From Coemansia sp. RSA 1804 (Eukaryota > Kickxellomycota > Kickxellomycetes > Kickxellales > Kickxellaceae), in NCBI GenBank assembly GCA_027578815.1, contig JANBTH010000729.1, positions 1-12,062 of the forward strand: a stretch of 12,062 bases of DNA, in the 5' to 3' direction. Below are positions 1-5,551 of the stretch, one piece after another (position 1 is the first letter of the stretch; each line of letters starts with the position of its first letter). A program made the position numbers and the translations under genes. The notes under the pieces are model-generated. The model ran no database searches. It saw nothing but the letters and a program-made list of their open reading frames with translations, and was not told the origin of the DNA.

Positions 1-101
1 TTCTGGGCAACATCGAGCGTAAGCTCAGACTCTAGCAGCCCATCCGTCGACTGTGACGAATGCGAGTCGGACTCGAGAATTCTGGACACAAGCACATCCA
101 T
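1..101 (-). CDS. N-terminal fragment of an unidentified protein, cut by the window edge
   Basis: Reading leftwards from an ATG at 101-99 gives 33 uninterrupted codons to the window edge, beginning MDVLVSRILESDSHSS and continuing QSTDGLLESELTLDVAQ. The start has a good context (GCC before ATG, G after). The reading frame stays open upstream to about 266 but contains no earlier ATG, and the DNA turns AT-rich immediately upstream of 101, as expected at a gene start. The segment is clearly GC-richer than the 4.3 kb that follows, matching the other real genes here. The visible part is Ser/Asp/Glu-rich with no signal peptide or recognisable domain, so no function can be given. It is the left border of the AT-rich island. 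Confidence 0.6.
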   Translation of the reverse strand, partial: MDVLVSRILESDSHSSQSTDGLLESELTLDVAQ

Positions 102-429
102 GGCGAAAAGAAAGTACAAGTAGAACAGAAAATACAACGTTTGATAGAATTGATTGGAGAAAGAAAGTAGATTTAACAAGCGAATGACCGCTTGTAGCTT
201 AGGAAATACTCTTCTTGATTTTGATTGCAGCTGGTGGCTAAAATCAAGAGAAACTCCCACAGGTTAAAAAAGTGAGTGTGGCTTTTAGACGTAGATTACA
301 TCATCGGTACCAGTTCAATATATTCATTTCGTCTAATTAACATATGTGACTTCTTCAAAGAAGTGCAAACACACTTTTTAATTAATATATCATCCACCAG
401 CTGACCCTATATTTCCAGTCCTCAACCAT
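102..429. other. Spacer upstream of repeat unit 1; nested hairpin, no gene
   Basis: No credible coding region is visible. It should hold the promoter of the leftward gene starting at 101. A nested inverted repeat lies at 334-384: outer arms TAATTAA (334-340) and TTAATTA (378-384), inner arms CTTCTT (350-355) and AAGAAG (358-363) with a two-base loop. In such AT-rich DNA the outer arms alone would not be significant. Confidence 0.4.
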
Positions 430-569
430 TGCTGTCTTCTTCTAATTGCGTCTCTATTAGCTAAAAAAAATAGACTGCAACAGCTATTCATTAAAATACT
501 TGTAAAAAATGTACCAACTCTCTGCTGACAAAACAAGAAAACATACATGTTCATTGACTAGCGCTACCC

Positions 570-617
570 TATATAAAGAGACTGATTTTTCAGTGAAAAC
601 GGCTTTGACAGTTGAAT
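570..617 (+). promoter_or_regulatory. Core promoter of repeat unit 1
   Basis: TATATAAAG at 570-578 is followed by TTTTTC at 586-591 and TTTGACAGTTGAAT at 604-617. The same three blocks occur at nearly identical offsets in the other two units: 0, +15/16 and +34 from the first T of the TATA box. A transcription start about 30 bases downstream of the TATA box would fall at or just before the +34 block. The ATG follows 183 bases after the TATA box. The box is visible directly; promoter activity is inferred. Confidence 0.55.
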
Positions 618-709
618 CAGCTTTCGATTCCTCATCTACACATTTTCTACTAACCTGCAACATCTACCTTTACCAAATATCGCCATTGGAATATTGATAT
701 ACTAAGAAT

Positions 710-735
710 ATAAAGTATACATTCTTGCAAATAAA
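710..735 (+). repeat. 26-base leader block, inverted copy at 3695-3720
   Basis: The 20 bases TATACATTCTTGCAAATAAA (716-735) occur identically on the minus strand at 3714-3695. With the six bases before them the match is 25 of 26. The block lies 17 bases before the ATG of unit 1 and 1 base before the ATG of unit 3. This is far better conserved than the rest of the leader. Confidence 0.8.
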
Positions 736-752
736 AACATTTATAGAGAAAA

Positions 753-941
753 ATGAGTAATACTAGAAATAATGGTAGGGATTCATATCCCACTCCTCCA
801 CCCGAGCCTATCCACCAGGGGCCGCCTGCAAATGCACCAACTGGGCCTGCTAACCCTCACGGTACTCCACGCCCATCGCCTCCTCCACAACAGCCGCAGC
901 AACAGCCGACGCAACAGCCGACGCAACAGCAGCAGCATTAA
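753..941 (+). CDS. Small Pro/Gln-rich protein, unit 1 (62 aa, unknown family)
   Basis: I do not recognise this protein. It begins MSNTRNNGRDSYPTPPPEP, has a Pro/Ala/Gly/Asn middle, and ends in a Gln-rich tail (residues about 47-61: QQ, QQQ, QQ and QQQQ separated by Pro or Pro-Thr) with a final His. I count 18 Pro and 12 Gln in 62 residues, so it should be disordered. There is no signal peptide and no membrane segment. Supporting a real gene: the coding segment is a GC-rich patch in AT-rich DNA; a TATA box and a conserved leader precede it; the AAAAATGAG start context recurs in unit 2; and unit 3 encodes a protein of similar size and composition that also ends in Gln. Against it: CAG/CCN repeats produce Pro/Gln frames easily, and the ORF is less conserved between units than its flanks. 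Expression is unproven. Confidence 0.45.
   Translation: MSNTRNNGRDSYPTPPPEPIHQGPPANAPTGPANPHGTPRPSPPPQQPQQQPTQQPTQQQQH
885..938 (+). repeat. Imperfect CAG/CCG trinucleotide tract
   Basis: Runs of CAG, CAA and CCG, including two tandem copies of CAGCCGACGCAA, encode the Gln-rich C terminus of the unit 1 ORF. Such tracts are prone to length change. A complementary CTG tract ends the unit 3 ORF at 3523-3555. Confidence 0.75.
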
Positions 942-1215
942 CAATAGCTTTTTGATGCGCCAGGCTAATAAAGTGCTTTGATATAGTTATAAAAAAGAAT
1001 ACTACATGCTTTTTATAGACAACGAGCCAGCATTTAGCAGCAACTGACAATAGTAATTTTTCTAGTTTTCAATTTTCTGGTATCTTTAATACAAATAACT
1101 GCAAATGAAAAGTTTAAAGTTAAGAATTAGAAATAATCTGACAAATACTGTACTACGTTAGAGAAAATATGTAAAAGACAGGTCTCTAGAAAAACCATTA
1201 TATAATAAAGTATAT

Positions 1216-2469
1216 GAGATTGCACCTTGATTTGCATATGGAAACAATGAGTTGGCAAATATGTCGGCAAAAATCATATTATAGAATTTAAAACATACGG
1301 TTTACATACAACTGTTGCTTCCATTCAAAAAGAGCTGAGTTCTAGCAATAAAACAAATATTAACAGAATAACTATTGTCCGATCATTACATCGGAGTGGA
1401 CTCCACTCATATACCAAGCAGCACACGTCAATTGATTCACAGAAAAATAAACAGGCAAGACTAGCCTTTGCACAAAAATAAAAAATGTGCCTAGTTCTAC
1501 TGACTTGTTATCTATTTTATGTACTTTTTGAGCAAACGTAAGTCAGGCATGCTTATTTATTAGTTATATCATTGACCTTTTCTATATAATATAAGAATGG
1601 AAACCACTACTTGAATGCAAAGATTGGACGACAGGCATTATACTTAATTGCCTTATTCAAATTAACTGAAATAAAGATAATATATAGTTTAAATGTTCTA
1701 AAAAAGAAAAGTAGTTTAAACGCTATTCCATTTAAGCGATGGTGTTTGATTTACATAGAATATTTAAAAAACAATGAGAATGCATAAACCTGACCAGGGA
1801 TTTTACGCTAATTATAGCAACATCCTTGCAGTAAGGATTGAGAGAATGCACGTAACTGTTTTGTGCAGAATAAAATAAAAAGCAGTCACACATTTTTGCT
1901 ATTATTTTCTACTTGTTTTTATAACAAAATTACTAAACTATTGAATTCTTGTTGATATAAACTGTGATCTGTAAATTTAATTATGTGTTATTTCATTTTT
2001 AACGGCCTATGCTAGTTGAAAATTATTAATTTTCCAGGTTTTTTGATTTACTGATTTTTGAAACTGGTTGTAATTAAGAACAACTAGATTGTCATTTCTA
2101 TAATTCTTTTAATACTTATTTACATTTTATACTTGTATGGATAATACTACTAGATCAAAAAACGTAAAGTGATAAAGAATAATGTGTAATTACCTTAGGC
2201 TCTTGCGTATGCGCGTATTCATTTTATTGTTTATAATCCATGATATGTAGGGGCAGACATATGAATAAGCAGAAGCCGGAAAACGGTGCTTCTCACTGAA
2301 ATATTAGGTGTGCTTTTAAGAAATTCCGCAACACTTGTTTTCTGCCAGTACATTGTTAGTCCAATTATCCGACCAATATGAACCCTCTTGCAATACGATG
2401 CAGACACATTCAGAAAATTCTGAGTACAGAACTACTAGTGTATTCAGAAATTCTTTTCCACTGTCTTTC
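1216..2469. other. 1.25 kb AT-rich spacer between units 1 and 2, no gene seen
   Basis: No coding region longer than a few dozen codons is credible here, and no RNA gene is recognised. A 15-base perfect palindrome, GAGTGGA-C-TCCACTC, stands out at 1394-1408. A TATATAATATAAG sequence at 1583 precedes a 34-codon ORF (ATG at 1774, stop at 1876-1878) at a unit-like spacing of 191 bases, but the other unit blocks are missing, so it is not counted as a fourth unit. Confidence 0.5.
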
Positions 2470-2576
2470 GTTGTTCTAATTGTTTGGCCAACTGTTATTA
2501 ATCATCCTAATTTCTGCTTACAAGCGTTTTTTACCAGTTGCGTGTTAAGAGTGTTTTACATTCTGTCTCAGGTATG

Positions 2577-2669
2577 CTGATATTTCAGATAACAAAAGAT
2601 ATTTGTTTACAAGCACTTTCCTATATAAAGAAATTGTTTTTCTCAAGTAGAATGATTTTACAATTGCAT
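2577..2669 (+). promoter_or_regulatory. Promoter region of repeat unit 2
   Basis: CTGATATTTCAGATAA at 2577-2592 lies 45 bases before the TATATAAAG box at 2622. An almost identical element, CTGATAATTCAGATAA, lies 60 bases before the TATA box of unit 3 on the minus strand. Its CTGA and TCAG ends are inverted repeats, as in many dimeric protein-binding sites. TTTTTC (+15) and TTTTACAATTGCAT (+34) follow. Function is inferred from conservation only. Confidence 0.5.
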
Positions 2670-2823
2670 TGACTTTTAATTTTTCATCTACTTATTTTTT
2701 ACTAGCTTGAAGCAATAATAGCCATTAATAGCTATTACCACAAAAGATAATTAGCAAACACAAAGATTGCCGTTTGAATAAAAAGGTGTTGGTTTAATAT
2801 TTAAATAAACTGATATTGTAAAT

Positions 2824-3000
2824 ATGAGTGATTTTGGCAATGATAAAGAGAAATTTACATATCCACTTAAACGCCAACAAATAGAAGAACAGAAATGTTA
2901 AAAAATGAGCAAAACAACCAGTAGAAACGAGCGCAACAGAAAAATCGGTATGAACATCAGGGAGGAAACCGATTATCAGTTTTTGAACGTATGGTCGTAA
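2824..3000 (+). pseudogene. Degraded or minimal ORF of unit 2
   Basis: Two tiny ORFs occupy the place of the unit 1 gene. The first (ATG 2824, stop 2899-2901) encodes 25 residues, MSDFGNDKEKFTYPLKRQQ then IEEQKC; its YPLKRQQ resembles YPLPKRQ of unit 3. The second (ATG 2905, stop 2998-3000) encodes 31 residues beginning MSKTTSRNERNRKIG; its AAAAATGAG start and MS-x-T opening resemble MSNTRNNGRDS of unit 1. Neither has a Pro/Gln tail. The simplest reading is a broken copy, but two short leader-type peptides cannot be excluded. A conserved tail begins about 60 bases after the second stop. Confidence 0.35.
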
Positions 3001-3067
3001 ACAGTAGTGGTTATTTCTACCCCGCCCCATAGCAATGCCAACAAATATAGGAAACTTCTGTAAAGTG

Positions 3068-3145
3068 CTTTAACATGATGATGAAAAAAGAATAGTTTAG
3101 TTATTTTGTGGACAAAATCCTGGCATTAAGCAGCTGCTGATAAAG
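3068..3145 (+). ncRNA. Possible box C/D snoRNA-like element in the tail of unit 2
   Basis: In order: CTTTA (3068-3072), AC, ATGATGA (3075-3081, matching the box C consensus RUGAUGA), 55 bases, CTGA (3137-3140, box D consensus), and TAAAG (3141-3145), which pairs perfectly with CTTTA as a terminal stem. The size of about 78 nt is typical. Weak points: the stem is only five pairs, no clear C'/D' pair is seen, and in the homologous tail of unit 1 the CTGA is kept (at about 1044) but box C is not. It may be chance. Confidence 0.2.
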
Positions 3146-3519
3146 TTGGTTTTTTAATTAACTTTTTTGTCATTTTCACTAACATAAAAGGACAAGTAAA
3201 GCACCTTAAACTAAGCATTAAACAATATATTGTTAATATTGTACTATTAAAAAATTAATATTCCATACCATTGGTTTGTTACTCTCACTGCCATTTATAA
3301 AAAAGCATTATAAAACAAAGCTTTTATTTCTACTTGCGGCAACACTTTTATTTGCAGATTTTGCTATTGAAAATGCCAAAAAGATAGGAATAAGCAAAAA
3401 TAATTGATATCTAAAAAAGCTAACGTCAATCAAATATGTTTATATGTGACACCATTCTGGCTGATGAAAAGCTAACTAGTTTTGTATAAAAACAATTTCA
3501 ATATTCATTATCTTTAATG

Positions 3520-3693
3520 TTACTGCTGCTGCTGTTGCGACGTCTGCTGCTGTGAACCAGATGCTGATGAAGGAGACTTTTGAGACTTACTAGAGGGATT
3601 TATATTTTGTCTTTTTGGCAGAGGGTAAGGTAAAGGCGAAGGGTATGGACTCCAACGCTTATTTTCAGTATTGGTGGTATTATCAACTGGCAT
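3520..3693 (-). CDS. Small Pro/Ser/Gln-rich protein, unit 3 (57 aa, unknown family)
   Basis: I do not recognise this protein. From the ATG at 3693-3691 it begins MPVDNTTNTENKRWSPYPSP, continues LPYPLPKRQ, then a Ser/Lys-rich stretch (residues about 31-47), and ends QQQTSQQQQQ. I count 9 Pro and 10 Gln; it is predicted disordered, with no signal peptide or membrane span. An upstream in-frame TTG at 3705 could extend it by four residues, but the ATG follows the conserved leader block by one base and is preferred. It resembles the unit 1 product in size, Asn/Thr-rich start, central YP-P motifs and Gln-rich end. A true protein family is plausible but not certain, since low-complexity ends can converge. 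Confidence 0.45.
   Translation of the reverse strand: MPVDNTTNTENKRWSPYPSPLPYPLPKRQNINPSSKSQKSPSSASGSQQQTSQQQQQ
3523..3555 (-). repeat. CTG/CAG trinucleotide tract
   Basis: CTG-rich on the plus strand (CTGCTGCTGCTGTTG, then CTGCTGCTG), encoding the terminal Gln runs of the unit 3 ORF on the minus strand. It is the counterpart of the 885-938 tract in unit 1. Confidence 0.75.
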
Positions 3694-3694
3694 G

Positions 3695-3720
3695 TTTATT
3701 TGCAAGAATGTATATTTTAT
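3695..3720 (-). repeat. 26-base leader block, inverted copy of 710-735
   Basis: The minus-strand sequence matches 710-735 at 25 of 26 bases, 20 of them contiguous. It ends one base before the unit 3 start codon. Together the two copies form inverted repeats separated by about 3 kb. Confidence 0.8.
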
Positions 3721-3840
3721 ACTTCAAATATATAAATTGTATATGGTAACCAATTAGTATTGTTATAGACAGTTAATATTCAAGGATGATGCTGCAAGTT
3801 GGCAAGAAGAAAATTGTGTTGATGGAGAATTGAGATGATA

Positions 3841-3948
3841 ATGCAACTATCAAATTTCCTCTTCGTTGAAAAACGTTTCCTTTATATAAGATAACGGAAG
3901 TAAGTATACATGCATTTCTTTTCCTTTTTCATTTATCTGAATTATCAG
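3841..3948 (-). promoter_or_regulatory. Promoter region of repeat unit 3
   Basis: It carries CTGATAATTCAGATAA (3948-3933), TATATAAAG (3888-3880), TTTTTC (3873-3868) and TTTGATAGTTGCAT (3854-3841). The TATA box starts 195 bases before the ATG at 3693, against 183 in unit 1. A 117-codon AT-rich ORF on the same strand (3850-4203) crosses this region; it ends in the TTTGA block and is judged spurious. Confidence 0.5.
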
Positions 3949-3950
3949 AA

Positions 3951-4482
3951 ACTCGCATGCTTTATTAATTATTAAATATATTAAAATATAAAAGCCTAAA
4001 GTCACACTTTCATTTAATAATGAGCAAATTTGACTTAAAATAGAATACAGAAATGTTGGCAAGTTGGGGAAGGAAGGTCCGCATATGACTTTTGAATATG
4101 TTAGCAGCGGTTTTGTGTATTTCGGGAATTCTGAACCTGCATTCTTAATGGTTATAATTTTGAATAATAAGTGGATAGAAGTGTGGAAGTGTTCATCTTC
4201 CATTCTACTTTATTACCTGTACTTCTAGAGAATTAAGCATAATTTATTGATCACGATTCGCGTAATTGACACGCAGTGCACATGACTTTTACCCCTAACA
4301 GATAAATTGCGAGTATTAAAAGAAGGTCTGTAATAGCCGCATGGAAGATGGTGGTTGCCCATCCTTCTCTCTAGACGTTTGCAAAAAATAAACATCATTC
4401 GATAGCCGCAATCTCTTTTTATTCTTCAGCTTTCACAAGGACTGTAGCAGACTTTGCATAACACTGATAATACTAACGGGAG
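3951..4482. other. Spacer with the probable THOC3 promoter
   Basis: The first half is AT-rich and shows nothing convincing beyond the upstream end of unit 3. From about 4310 the sequence carries GC-richer patches. ATAGCCGCA occurs twice (4333-4341 and 4402-4410), 150 and 81 bases before the THOC3 ATG, with AAGATGGTGG between them (about 4346-4355). TACTAAC, identical to the yeast branch-point consensus, sits at 4471-4477, only five bases before the ATG. No donor site or upstream exon is evident. Confidence 0.4.
4333..4410 (+). promoter_or_regulatory. Repeated ATAGCCGCA element upstream of the THOC3-like gene
   Basis: A nine-base perfect direct repeat at 4333-4341 and 4402-4410, in a stretch otherwise free of repeats, at a distance from the start codon expected for fungal upstream activating elements. 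The binding factor is unknown. Confidence 0.3.
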
Positions 4483-5406
4483 ATGTTTCAACACCACAAG
4501 GACAACCGGCTGCACTGGGAACAAGGCCCCGTGTACGACATCTCGTGGAGCAGCGACGGGGGCCAACTAAGCGCCGTAGGATCACGCGGATACCCGCGAA
4601 CATGGCGACTAGAGCGAGGCGGACACAAGGACGGAGAGGAGCTCAAGGCATTAGGCAGCGAGATAGAGCGGCTGGCATGGAGTCCCGCAACACACAACAC
4701 CAACGTGATAGCAGGAGCAGGATACGATAAAGTGGTGCAGCTGTGGGACCAGAGGACAAAGAACACAACCACGAAGCTTGGCACCAGGGGCCAGATCACC
4801 GATATATGCTGGAGTCCGTCGGGGAAATACTTTGCCGCCGTCGGACGCGAGGACGGAATCGATGTGTTTGACATCGCTGCGGGGTCGCAGACTCCCGTAG
4901 TGTCTGCTCCGTTTGATGATATTGCGTATCTGGCACGGTGGGACGCCAGCGAAAGGATTCTGTTCCTGGCCACGCATCAGGGTGCAGTCGAGGTGTATGC
5001 CTGGCCGACGATGGAGCCGCTCACCACGATTCCCGCACACGCTGGATCGTGCAACTGCTTGGGAATCGATCCGTGCGGCAAAGTTCTGGCTACCGGCGGT
5101 GCTGATGCGACGATGGAACTGTGGTCTACTGATGATTTCACAATGACACATGTTGTGGACGGGTACGAGTCGCCGTTACTCTTTGCCGACTTTAGCATGG
5201 ATGGCCGGTTTATTGCCACAGCTTCCGATGATCTGGAGGTGCGGATCCATGACTCGTTCTCGGGCAACCAGGTGCACCGTCTGGCTGTGGAGTCTCTGAC
5301 CACAGCATTGGAATGGCATCCGCGTAACCTGGCACTCGCGTACGGATCGGCGGGTGCCGGGAAGGGCGGCGTGAAACCAGCAGTGACAATATTCCTCAAG
5401 TCGTGA
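4483..5406 (+). CDS. THOC3: THO complex subunit 3 (THOC3/Tex1-like WD40 protein)
   Basis: The 307-residue product is a WD40 propeller with seven recognisable blades: about 15-43, 57-91, 100-131, 143-175, 183-216, 225-259 and 266-305. Typical signatures include VVQLWDQRT (84-92), DICWSPSGKYFAAVG (107-121) and LATGGADATMELWS (202-215). The order and wording follow THOC3 closely: an ICWSPDG-like third blade, a YAWP strand where THOC3 has SYPE, an IPAHAGSCNCLGIDPCGKVLATGGAD fifth blade, and a final LEWHPRNLALAYG blade. THOC3 is a subunit of the THO core of TREX, which couples nuclear transcription to mRNP packaging and export. It is compact compared with human THOC3 (about 350 residues), lacking the extended N terminus. 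The ATG at 4483 starts just before blade 1 and leaves a complete propeller. The gene is intronless and converges on the transporter, with only 145 bases between stop codons. Confidence 0.88.
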   Translation: MFQHHKDNRLHWEQGPVYDISWSSDGGQLSAVGSRGYPRTWRLERGGHKDGEELKALGSEIERLAWSPATHNTNVIAGAGYDKVVQLWDQRTKNTTTKLGTRGQITDICWSPSGKYFAAVGREDGIDVFDIAAGSQTPVVSAPFDDIAYLARWDASERILFLATHQGAVEVYAWPTMEPLTTIPAHAGSCNCLGIDPCGKVLATGGADATMELWSTDDFTMTHVVDGYESPLLFADFSMDGRFIATASDDLEVRIHDSFSGNQVHRLAVESLTTALEWHPRNLALAYGSAGAGKGGVKPAVTIFLKS

Positions 5407-5551
5407 AAAGGGGGGAGGGACGAGATAGCTAGCGGTCTGCATAGTGAGCAAGGGCATGTCAGTTTTTTCGCGTGTATTCGTGTGAATGAGGAGCAAGGTC
5501 TATTAATAGATGCAAGAGGAGTGAGCGAAAAGCATAGACCACCAGTGGGTT

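Larger units (their letters stand above)
430..1215 (+). repeat. Repeat unit 1 (promoter + leader + small ORF + tail)
   Basis: This is the best-preserved copy of a unit found three times in the island. By-eye alignment to unit 2 (about 2470-3315) is nearly gap-free for roughly 100 bases from the TATA box at 570, at about 60% identity. It aligns again in the tail, from ATAAAGTGCTTT near 966 (unit 2: TAAAGTGCTTT at 3061) through matching GCATT-AGCAGC-CTGA blocks to about 1070, and more weakly to about 1215. It also aligns to unit 3 on the minus strand from the TATA box to the start codon. The small ORF at 753-941 sits in the middle. The outer limits are approximate, because similarity fades without a sharp edge and no target-site duplication is visible. 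Confidence 0.6.
2470..3315 (+). repeat. Repeat unit 2, direct copy of unit 1, ORF degraded
   Basis: It has the same orientation as unit 1, offset by about 2.05-2.1 kb. Shared blocks are TATATAAAG (2622-2630), TTTTTC (2637-2642), TTTTACAATTGCAT (2656-2669, the +34 block), TCATCTAC (2684-2691, +62, also +62 in unit 1), and a tail starting at TAAAGTGCTTT (3061) with AAAAAAGAATA, GGCATTAAGCAGC and CTGA matches. The central ORF is not preserved as in unit 1. Limits are approximate. Confidence 0.6.
3430..3950 (-). repeat. Repeat unit 3, inverted copy
   Basis: On the minus strand the order matches units 1 and 2: CTGATAATTCAGATAA (3948-3933), TATATAAAG (3888-3880), TTTTTC (3873-3868, +15), TTTGATAGTTGCAT (3854-3841, +34), a CATC-ACACA block near +64 to +72, then the 26-base block (3720-3695) and the start codon at 3693. 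After the stop, a TAGCTTTT-CAT-GCCAG stretch resembles the sequence just after the unit 1 stop. It converges on unit 2, so the two tails face each other. Confidence 0.6.
102..4482. other. AT-rich, gene-poor island
   Basis: About 4.4 kb lies between the start of the left-edge gene and the THOC3-like start. It is strikingly AT-rich, with frequent A and T runs, against the GC-richer coding block to the right. No conserved domain, transposase, reverse transcriptase or integrase reading frame is visible on either strand. The only GC-rich patches are the two small Pro/Gln-coding segments (753-941 and 3520-3693). Its only clear organisation is a repeated unit present three times, annotated separately. 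The last 0.3 kb probably serves as the THOC3 promoter. Confidence 0.7.

Noticed and set aside
509..697. 62-codon ORF starting upstream of the unit 1 TATA box
   Set aside because: It spans the core promoter and conserved leader; its resemblance to the end of the 3850-4203 ORF follows from nucleotide homology of the promoter region, and unit 2 does not keep the frame.
1583..1878. Possible fourth unit: TATATAATATAAG followed after 191 bases by a 34-codon ORF
   Set aside because: TTTTTC, the +34 block and the pre-ATG block are all absent, and the leader does not align with the other units.
2335..2580. 81-codon plus-strand ORF just before unit 2
   Set aside because: It begins at a TTG rather than an ATG, has no recognisable domain, and lies in the upstream region of unit 2.
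430..3315. Units 1 and 2 as LTRs of a retrotransposon
   Set aside because: No gag, protease, reverse transcriptase or integrase frame lies between them, no primer-binding site or target duplication is visible, and a third unit is inverted. A very old relic cannot be excluded, so it is kept only as an alternative.
3850..4203. 117-codon minus-strand ORF
   Set aside because: AT-driven composition, no recognisable domain, and it runs across the unit 3 TATA box, ending in the conserved +34 block. It is most likely a chance frame.
4488..5399. Several 100-166 codon minus-strand ORFs opposite THOC3
   Set aside because: Antisense shadows; the plus frame gives a complete seven-bladed WD40 protein.
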